Source: an uncultured Rickettsiales bacterium (lineage in GTDB: Bacteria > Pseudomonadota > Alphaproteobacteria > Rickettsiales > UBA998). Taken from it: DNA of 19,495 bases. The position numbers were made by a program, and so were the translations under genes. The stretch spans positions 1-19,495 of the forward strand of contig CALJMC010000162.1 in assembly GCA_937982385.1 (NCBI GenBank), in the 5' to 3' direction. This document shows positions 14,448 to 19,495 of the stretch, in pieces. Under the pieces are notes generated by a model. The model was not told where the DNA came from and searched no databases. It saw only the letters and a list, made by a program, of their open reading frames with translations. Numbering within the stretch: position 1 is the first letter of the stretch; every line of letters starts with the position of its first letter.

Positions 14448-15743
14448 ATGCCAATAGAAATTTTGATGCCTGCCCTTTCTCCTACCATGACTGAGGGCAC
14501 ACTTGCCAAATGGATTAAGAAAGAAGGCGACACCGTTGAATCTGGTGATGTGCTGTGCGAAATCGAAACCGACAAAGCGACGATGGAAGTTGAAGCGGTG
14601 GATGAAGGCACGATTGGTAAAATCCTCATTGGTGATGGCACTGAAGGCATTGCGGTAAACCAAGCGATTGCCCTATTGCTCGAAGAAGATGAAGATAAAT
14701 CAGCGCTTGATGGTTATGAAGTGGCGGCAGCCCCTGCCCCCGAAGCTCCTAAAGAAGATAAAGTAGTAGAAATGCCGAAACCAGCAGCGGCAACTCCAGC
14801 ACCTGCTGCGTCTGCTCCCGCTCCACGCCCAGCGCAAGCTGCGCCTTCGACTGGTGGACGCGTATTCGCTTCTCCCTTAGCGCGCCGTATCGCTGATGAT
14901 GCCGGCATTAATGTGGCGATGGTGCCCGGTTCTGGCCCTGCAGGTCGTATCGTAAAATCTGATGTTGAAAAAGCATTGGTGAGCGGCATTGCTCATGCGA
15001 GCGGCTCAACCATGGGCGCAGTGGTGCGCCACCCTGATGCTTATTCTGAAATTCCAAATAGCGGCATGCGCAAAACCATTGCCAAGCGTTTGACTGAATC
15101 AAAGCAACAGGTGCCTCACTTCTATTTAAATGTAGATGTTGAGCTGGATGCGCTGCTTGATGCACGTCGTCAAATCAATGCAGGTGGTGCGCCACTCGCG
15201 GAAGGTCAGGCTCCTCAATGGAAAGTATCAGTCAATGATATGGTGATTAAAGCGGTCGGCATGGCTCTGCGCGATATCCCTGCTGCCAATGCATCTTGGA
15301 CAGAAGCTGCCATTCAACAATATAGCAATGCCGATGTATCCGTTGCCGTTGCGATTGATGGTGGACTCATCACCCCTATCGTACAAAATGCGGATCAACA
15401 AACCATTGTGAACATTTCACACATCACCAAAGACCTTATCGTCCGTGCAAAAGGTGGCAAGCTCGCCCCTGAGGAATATCAAGGTGGTGGATTCTCCATC
15501 TCAAACCTCGGCATGTATGGCATCAAAAGCTTCAGCGCCATTGTGAATCCTCCGCAAGGCTGTATCTTGGCCGTAGGTGCAGGTGAAGAACGCGCCATTG
15601 TCAAAGATGGTGAGTTTGTGGCAGTCAATGCCATGACCGTAACACTCTCTTGTGATCACCGCGTGGTTGATGGCGCTGTAGGCGCAGAGTTCTTGAACGC
15701 CTTCAAAAAATATATCGAGAATCCCGTCATGATGATGGTCTAG
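14448..15743 (+). CDS. pdhC: Pyruvate dehydrogenase E2 component (dihydrolipoyl acetyltransferase)
   Basis: A 431-residue core enzyme of the complex, moving the acetyl group from E1 to coenzyme A. One N-terminal lipoyl domain (about 1-78) carries ETDKATMEVE with lipoyl-accepting Lys43. An Ala/Pro-rich swinging linker (about 92-132) follows, then an E3/E1-binding domain (FASPLARRIADDAGIN...GPAGRIVKSDVEKAL, about 137-178) and the catalytic domain, ending with CDHRVVDGAVGA (His404, Asp408 of the HxxxDG motif). The length is typical for single-lipoyl E2. AAAGGAA lies 7 nt upstream of ATG 14448. Spacing to the following GNAT gene is 11 nt. Confidence 0.97.
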   Translation: MPIEILMPALSPTMTEGTLAKWIKKEGDTVESGDVLCEIETDKATMEVEAVDEGTIGKILIGDGTEGIAVNQAIALLLEEDEDKSALDGYEVAAAPAPEAPKEDKVVEMPKPAAATPAPAASAPAPRPAQAAPSTGGRVFASPLARRIADDAGINVAMVPGSGPAGRIVKSDVEKALVSGIAHASGSTMGAVVRHPDAYSEIPNSGMRKTIAKRLTESKQQVPHFYLNVDVELDALLDARRQINAGGAPLAEGQAPQWKVSVNDMVIKAVGMALRDIPAANASWTEAAIQQYSNADVSVAVAIDGGLITPIVQNADQQTIVNISHITKDLIVRAKGGKLAPEEYQGGGFSISNLGMYGIKSFSAIVNPPQGCILAVGAGEERAIVKDGEFVAVNAMTVTLSCDHRVVDGAVGAEFLNAFKKYIENPVMMMV

Positions 15744-15746
15744 TAC

Positions 15747-16267
15747 TATATATAATGACGAACACAACCATTACACTCCGACCTGTAGAACATGCTGATG
15801 CGGCATATCTCATGGGACTAATGAACCATGAGCAAGTGGCTGACCGTTCTATGTTGACGCAGCATGTCACCCTGCCCCGCGCGCTACAATCCATTAAAGA
15901 AGCACAAGATCCTAGCAATGTGCTGGATATGTGGATGGTGATACGTGGCAAGAAACGGGTTGGTAAAGTGAATAGCATCAGGCTGGGCAATGGCGATGTT
16001 TTGCTTGGTTTTTCTGTCTCGCCAGAATGCCAAGGTAAAGGCGCCGCCACCGAAGGATTACGACAACTCATTGCTTTACTAACTAACAAAAAAGATAAGT
16101 TAAACAGATTGCAGGCGCTGGTCGAGCCTGATAATATGCCGTCGAAGCGCGTGCTTGAGAAAAACGACTTTGGACTAGTCGGACTGATTGAGCGCTCGGC
16201 AACCCTTGGGAGTGGCGCAAACCGCGACCTCCTCCTCTATGAAATAGTCTTATAGGATATATATAAT
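15747..16267 (+). repeat. 10-nt direct repeat bracketing the GNAT gene
   Basis: TATATATAAT occurs at 15747-15756, overlapping the GNAT start codon, and again at 16258-16267, immediately before the lpdA ATG. Thus the whole GNAT gene lies between identical copies of the sequence that precedes lpdA. This could be a trace of insertion of the gene into an ancestral pdhC-lpdA junction, or coincidence in AT-rich spacers. The repeat is directly visible. Confidence 0.6.
15755..16255 (+). CDS. GNAT family N-acetyltransferase (RimJ/RimL-like)
   Basis: A 166-residue acetyltransferase of the GNAT fold, using acetyl-CoA as donor; the acceptor cannot be told from sequence. The N-terminus TITLRPVEHADAAYLMGLMN is typical of the Acetyltransf_3/RimJ-RimL group. 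Motif A is VSPECQGKGAATEGLRQL, containing the Q-G-K-G-A pyrophosphate-binding loop, and motif B contains EPDNMPSKRVLEKNDF. It sits inside the PDH cluster, 11 nt after pdhC and 12 nt before lpdA, so it is probably co-transcribed with the enzymes that make acetyl-CoA. No clear Shine-Dalgarno sequence precedes ATG 15755, suggesting coupling or weak translation. A role in protein acetylation is possible but not shown. Confidence 0.9.
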   Translation: MTNTTITLRPVEHADAAYLMGLMNHEQVADRSMLTQHVTLPRALQSIKEAQDPSNVLDMWMVIRGKKRVGKVNSIRLGNGDVLLGFSVSPECQGKGAATEGLRQLIALLTNKKDKLNRLQALVEPDNMPSKRVLEKNDFGLVGLIERSATLGSGANRDLLLYEIVL

Positions 16268-17665
16268 ATGACAGAGAAATTTGATGTAGTCGTAATTGGT
16301 GGCGGACCTGGTGGATATGTGGCGGCGATTCGCGCAAGCCAGTTGGGCATGAATGTAGCGTTGGTTGAGCGCGAACATCTCGGTGGCATCTGCTTGAACT
16401 GGGGTTGTATCCCGACTAAAGCACTTCTCAAATGCTCTGAGATTCATCACCTCCTGCATAATTTGGGTGATTACGGTTTCTCCGTTGATAACATTCAGTT
16501 TGACTTCAAGAAAATTGTCGAACGTTCACGCGGTGTTTCATCGCAGCTCACGGGCGGCATTGCTCATTTGATGAAGAAGAACAAGGTCAAAGTATTTGAT
16601 GGTCACGCGAAATTGCTTGGTCATGGTTTTGTGGCTGTTGAAGTGGACGGCAAGAAGGTTGAAGAACTCTCCGCGAAAAATATCATCATCGCAACGGGTG
16701 CGCGTGCGCGCCAGCTTCCGGGTTTGGAAGCAGATGGCAAATTCGTATGGACCTATAAAGAAGCCCTCGTCCCTGAAGAGATGCCGAAGAAACTATTGGT
16801 CATTGGCTCTGGCGCGATTGGCACTGAGTTTGCGAGCTTCTATCTTAATATGGGCGCTGAGGTGACCTTGGTGGAAGTGCTCGACAAAATCCTACCTGTA
16901 GAAGATGACGAGATTTCGGCCATCGTGAAAAAGCAGATGGAAAAGCAAGGCATGACCATCAAAACCAACACCATGGTCAAAGAACTTAAAAAGGGTAAAA
17001 CCGAAGTGACTGCCGTGATGGAATCAAAAGGCAAAGTGACAGAAGCCAAATTTGACCGCGTAATTTCTGCGGTAGGTATTGTCGGCAATGTCGAAGATCT
17101 TGGGCTAGAGAATACCAAAGTAAAAGCAGACCGCGGACAGATTGAAACCAATGAATGGTGCGAGACGGCTGAAAAAGGTGTCTATGCAATTGGTGATGTC
17201 GCGGGTGCTCCATGGTTGGCGCACAAAGCATCACATGAGGGAATTCTCTGCGTTGAGAAAATCGCAGGCGAATCTGATGTTCACCCAATGAAGAAGAGCA
17301 ACATCCCCGGCTGTACCTATGCAACGCCGCAAGTGGCAAGCGTGGGACTCACTGAGAAGGCTGCACTTGAAGCGGGTCATGAACTCAAAATCGGACGCTT
17401 CCCATTCATGGGCAACGGCAAAGCGATTGCAATGGGCGAACCTGAAGGCTTGGTAAAGACTATCTTTGATGCCAAAACGGGCGAACTGCTTGGCGCGCAT
17501 ATGGTCGGTGCAGAAGTCACCGAGATGATTCAGGGCTACACCGTTGCCAAGACATTAGAGACGACGGAGAAAGAATTAATGCACACCGTCTTCCCTCACC
17601 CAACACTCTCTGAAATGATGCATGAGTCTGTGCTTGATGCCTATGACCGCGTGATTCATATGTAA
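16268..17665 (+). CDS. lpdA: Dihydrolipoyl dehydrogenase (E3)
   Basis: A 465-residue flavoprotein reoxidising dihydrolipoyl-E2 with NAD+. The FAD-binding VVIGGGPGGYVAAIRASQLG is at the N-terminus. The redox disulfide is Cys42/Cys47 in GGICLNWGCIPTKALLKC, a variant usual for PDH-linked E3 in Alphaproteobacteria. The NAD-binding VIGSGAIGTEFASFY, second FAD motif YAIGDVAGAPWLAHKASHEG, and the catalytic dyad His444/Glu449 in FPHPTLSEMMHE are intact. AGGA (16254-16257) lies 10 nt upstream of ATG 16268, overlapping the GNAT stop. It is the last gene of the cluster and is followed by a strong intrinsic terminator. No lipoyl domain is fused to it. Confidence 0.97.
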   Translation: MTEKFDVVVIGGGPGGYVAAIRASQLGMNVALVEREHLGGICLNWGCIPTKALLKCSEIHHLLHNLGDYGFSVDNIQFDFKKIVERSRGVSSQLTGGIAHLMKKNKVKVFDGHAKLLGHGFVAVEVDGKKVEELSAKNIIIATGARARQLPGLEADGKFVWTYKEALVPEEMPKKLLVIGSGAIGTEFASFYLNMGAEVTLVEVLDKILPVEDDEISAIVKKQMEKQGMTIKTNTMVKELKKGKTEVTAVMESKGKVTEAKFDRVISAVGIVGNVEDLGLENTKVKADRGQIETNEWCETAEKGVYAIGDVAGAPWLAHKASHEGILCVEKIAGESDVHPMKKSNIPGCTYATPQVASVGLTEKAALEAGHELKIGRFPFMGNGKAIAMGEPEGLVKTIFDAKTGELLGAHMVGAEVTEMIQGYTVAKTLETTEKELMHTVFPHPTLSEMMHESVLDAYDRVIHM

Positions 17666-17666
17666 A

Positions 17667-17683
17667 ATGCTTCATTTAAGCAT
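17667..17683 (+). other. Small hairpin after lpdA
   Basis: ATGCTT-CATTT-AAGCAT forms a perfect 6-bp stem with a 5-nt loop starting just after the lpdA stop. No T-run follows, so it is more likely an mRNA 3'-end stabilising hairpin ahead of the true terminator than a terminator itself. Confidence 0.35.
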
Positions 17684-17696
17684 AGATTATATAATA

Positions 17697-17722
17697 GGGT
17701 GGACGAAAGTCTGCCCTTTTTT
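17697..17722 (+). terminator. Rho-independent terminator of the pdh cluster
   Basis: GGGTGGAC (17697-17704) pairs with GTCTGCCC (17709-17716) in an 8-bp stem with two G-T pairs and a GAAA tetraloop, followed by six T residues (17717-17722). It lies 32 nt after the lpdA stop. Confidence 0.9.
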
Positions 17723-17839
17723 GTGCCCTAAAACAAAAAAAGTTCAATTTTATTTTCGGGCGTTTTGTTAACCTTTTCCCTATGTAATCTGCGTATCTCT
17801 ACTTCAAAGAACGTTGAAATCTTAACCTTTTCTCTCAGA

Positions 17840-17879
17840 CTGTCACAAAACTGTAACATAGCTGTAACAATTCCGTAAC
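17840..17879 (+). promoter_or_regulatory. Tandem Pho-box-like array (four units)
   Basis: CTGTCAC (17840), CTGTAAC (17851), CTGTAAC (17862) and CCGTAAC (17873) recur at exact 11-bp steps with 4-nt AT-rich spacers (AAAA, ATAG, AATT). PhoB-family regulators are known to bind pairs of CTGTCAT-like heptamers separated by 4 bp, so this equals two consecutive Pho boxes. The -10 candidate TAGATT starts 10 nt after the last unit, where PhoB sites replace the -35. Direct control by PhoB is inferred; other OmpR-family regulators bind with similar periodicity. Confidence 0.75.
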
Positions 17880-17921
17880 ATTTCTCATGTAGATTGATAG
17901 GGTAGCGTAGTGAAATATAAA

Positions 17922-17955
17922 GTCTGCGCAGATTAATAGTTTTTAAAACGCAGAC
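17922..17955 (+). promoter_or_regulatory. 5'UTR stem-loop before the acidic protein gene
   Basis: GTCTGCG (17922-17928) and CGCAGAC (17949-17955) are perfect 7-bp arms around a 20-nt AT-rich loop. The left arm also lies in the palindrome TCTGCGCAGA (17923-17932), so two alternative pairings are possible. The hairpin ends 9 nt before the ribosome binding site and could protect the transcript or affect translation. Confidence 0.5.
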
Positions 17956-17977
17956 AAAAACATTAGGAGAATTAACC

Positions 17978-19495
17978 ATGGTAGAAACATTACAACATAC
18001 TAAAGAGCAAGAAAACCTAGCTGGCGCGAAAGCTGTCGCTTGGACATCAGTTTTTGATGAAGAAGGCCGTACACAAGCTCAAATGGATCAGAGAATGCTC
18101 AATGCCAAAAATGCGGGTCAAATCTCTAATACACAATTTGCTGAATATATACAGTCGCAAAATGATATGATAGCCTTGATGATGGATAAAGGTGATGGCA
18201 CGCAATATGACACTCTTATTGAAGCTAGAGCCGCTCTTCGAGAAGGAACGCACTCAAACGACAGTGTACAAGCCAAGTTTGATGAAGTATCCGAATATAT
18301 TGGTGACGTTAAATCCAAATATGCTAAGAAAGGGAGCTTTGCCGCTGGCGCAGTTCACGAACTTACACAAATAACTAATACTAGTGCTGAAGAAGCTGCA
18401 GTTGGCAATGGTACAGCCTCCGACCTTAGAAAAGGTTACACAGGTGACAATGTTGTAAGCACGCTTATGCCTTCTGCTATTAATGAAGTAGTAACCGAGG
18501 ATAGAACCGCTGTTCTTGCCTCCACTACAGAACGTTACAATACGCTTTCAACTGCCATTAAAGAAGATGGAGACCGGGCTACTGATTATGAAGCCCTAGC
18601 TTCAGGTACGCGTGATGAGCTTGCCTTTATTGCAGCAGGTATTGCAGCAGCAGACCCGGAAGTAGATTATGCAGATGTAAAACAGGCTATACTTGAAGGG
18701 TTGCCGGAAAATATAACTGGAGCACAACGCGCAAGTATTGAACTCGATTTAGACCTTGGTCAATTCTATCATGAACAATGGCAAGAAGGTGAAATTGCAA
18801 TTGCACAATTAATGTCTGAAGATCCCACCTTAACGCGTGATGTAGCAATGGCAACAGTTCAAGAAACGAATGAGTTCCACGGACAAGTAGAATCTGCTGA
18901 CGCTATTGTGAGAACGAATTTTGGTCGCGGACAACGTATTGACGGCGAAGTTACGGCAGGCCTGATGGCGGCCGGTGTTGCGCAGACTTATACTTCAGGA
19001 AACGGACTTCCTGATACTAGCACGGATGCAGGTCGGAAACTGAACGACTCTCTTGTAGCATTTGGAGCTGCAGAGCGTAATAATGTGGCGCACCAAGCAG
19101 ATGTGTCCGTAGCCGACGCAACAGCTGGTCTTCCAGAAGACACAACTCCAGAAGCGGATGCTACTGTTGCAGGCACTGAGACACCCCCAACGGACACTAC
19201 TGTTGCAGACGCGGATGCTAATGTTGCCGCAGGTACGACTACTGCTACTGTTACGGATGATGCAACAAACACTAATGCTGCGGATAATGCTGCAGCCACA
19301 GAAGAGCTTACATCTAAGCAACAAATGGAAGCAATGATTACGAATATGGTAAACAACGGTCAAACCATGGAAGCTGCTATTCTTTCTATCTTCATGATGA
19401 TTGCTGATGGTGAGTTTGCAGGTGAACAACCAGAGCTTATTCAGAACGCCAATGAAATTGCTCAAGCAGGTCTCAATGGTGCAACAGTTAATGCA
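17978..19495 (+). CDS. Large acidic protein of unknown function, 3' end beyond the window
   Basis: An uninterrupted frame of 506 codons runs from ATG 17978 off the end of the window; AGGAGA (17965-17970) lies 7 nt upstream. I do not recognise the family. The protein starts MVETLQHTKEQENLAGAK with no signal peptide or transmembrane helix. Residues 1-370 look mostly helical and polar, with Ala/Glu/Gln/Asp-rich stretches such as FIAAGIAAADPEVDYADV. About 380-435 is a low-complexity Thr/Ala/Asp/Val linker with repeats like DATVAGTE, TDTTVADADANVAAG and TATVTDD. A Met-rich helical segment follows (QMEAMITNMVNNGQTMEAAI, then LSIFMMIADGEF). It could be a structural, surface or secreted protein, but nothing proves this. 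The upstream Pho-box-like array suggests induction by phosphate limitation. Open frames on the other strand here are shadows. Confidence 0.85.
   Translation, partial: MVETLQHTKEQENLAGAKAVAWTSVFDEEGRTQAQMDQRMLNAKNAGQISNTQFAEYIQSQNDMIALMMDKGDGTQYDTLIEARAALREGTHSNDSVQAKFDEVSEYIGDVKSKYAKKGSFAAGAVHELTQITNTSAEEAAVGNGTASDLRKGYTGDNVVSTLMPSAINEVVTEDRTAVLASTTERYNTLSTAIKEDGDRATDYEALASGTRDELAFIAAGIAAADPEVDYADVKQAILEGLPENITGAQRASIELDLDLGQFYHEQWQEGEIAIAQLMSEDPTLTRDVAMATVQETNEFHGQVESADAIVRTNFGRGQRIDGEVTAGLMAAGVAQTYTSGNGLPDTSTDAGRKLNDSLVAFGAAERNNVAHQADVSVADATAGLPEDTTPEADATVAGTETPPTDTTVADADANVAAGTTTATVTDDATNTNAADNAAATEELTSKQQMEAMITNMVNNGQTMEAAILSIFMMIADGEFAGEQPELIQNANEIAQAGLNGATVNA

Larger units (their letters stand above)
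17723..17977 (+). promoter_or_regulatory. Long regulatory leader of the downstream acidic protein gene
   Basis: No gene is seen between the terminator and ATG 17978. The tract holds a repeated TTAACCTTTTC (17768-17778 and 17822-17832), the four-unit Pho-box-like array (17840-17879), a -10 candidate TAGATT (17890-17895), and a 5'UTR hairpin with arms GTCTGCG (17922-17928) and CGCAGAC (17949-17955). The ribosome binding site AGGAGA is at 17965-17970. Antisense open frames here have no coding support. Confidence 0.55.

Noticed and set aside
18988..19465. Two minus-strand open frames of 122 and 156 codons
   Set aside because: They are antisense to the Thr/Ala/Asp low-complexity part of the acidic protein, and their Ser/Val/Ala or Cys/Ser-rich translations are products of that repetitive composition.

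Overview
The window looks like a chromosomal segment of an alphaproteobacterium of moderate GC (mid-40s percent by eye). The main argument is the cluster eno - ftsB-like - pdhA - pdhB - pdhC - (GNAT) - lpdA, a layout typical of Alphaproteobacteria: a split E1 (alpha and beta), a single-lipoyl-domain E2, and an E3 with the GGICLNWGCIPTKAL active site. I cannot name the genus. No phage, transposase, CRISPR or rRNA was seen.

Layout. (1) 1-1870: a spacer with two adjacent inverted repeats, then a DUF4126 membrane protein overlapping a YadG-like ABC ATPase with no permease beside it. (2) 1871-2165: tRNA-Arg(CCG) with its own promoter, followed by a second promoter and an ~80-nt structured tract ending in a degenerate copy of the tRNA 3' end. 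(3) 2166-5113: an M48 metalloprotease convergent with a cytosolic PAS-HisKA-HATPase-REC-Hpt hybrid kinase; their stop codons share one CTAG. (4) 5114-5631: a group I truncated haemoglobin, divergent from the kinase. (5) 5650-7968, minus strand: photolyase, RidA-like protein and an AT-rich two-TM protein, tightly packed. (6) 8013-10310: a Pho-box-like array, then a carboxyltransferase protein of the pyruvate carboxylase / oxaloacetate decarboxylase family that lacks a biotin-carrier domain. (7) 10385-17665: enolase, an FtsB/DivIC-like protein and the pyruvate dehydrogenase complex. A palindrome sits in the pdhA promoter, hairpin-rich spacers separate pdhA/pdhB and pdhB/pdhC, and a GNAT gene bracketed by a 10-nt direct repeat separates pdhC from lpdA. 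A good intrinsic terminator closes the cluster. (8) 17723-19495: a four-unit, 11-bp-periodic Pho-box array and a 5'UTR hairpin lead into an open reading frame of at least 506 codons that runs off the window, encoding an acidic protein I do not recognise.

How the genes work together: enolase makes phosphoenolpyruvate just above pyruvate; the PDH complex converts pyruvate to acetyl-CoA; the carboxyltransferase-like protein would act at the pyruvate/oxaloacetate node if active. The most noteworthy observations are two Pho-box-like arrays with the same geometry relative to their -10 candidates, one upstream of the biotin-domain-less carboxyltransferase and one upstream of the unknown acidic protein. 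They suggest phosphate-responsive control of both. This is inference; no phoB, phoR or pst gene is in view.
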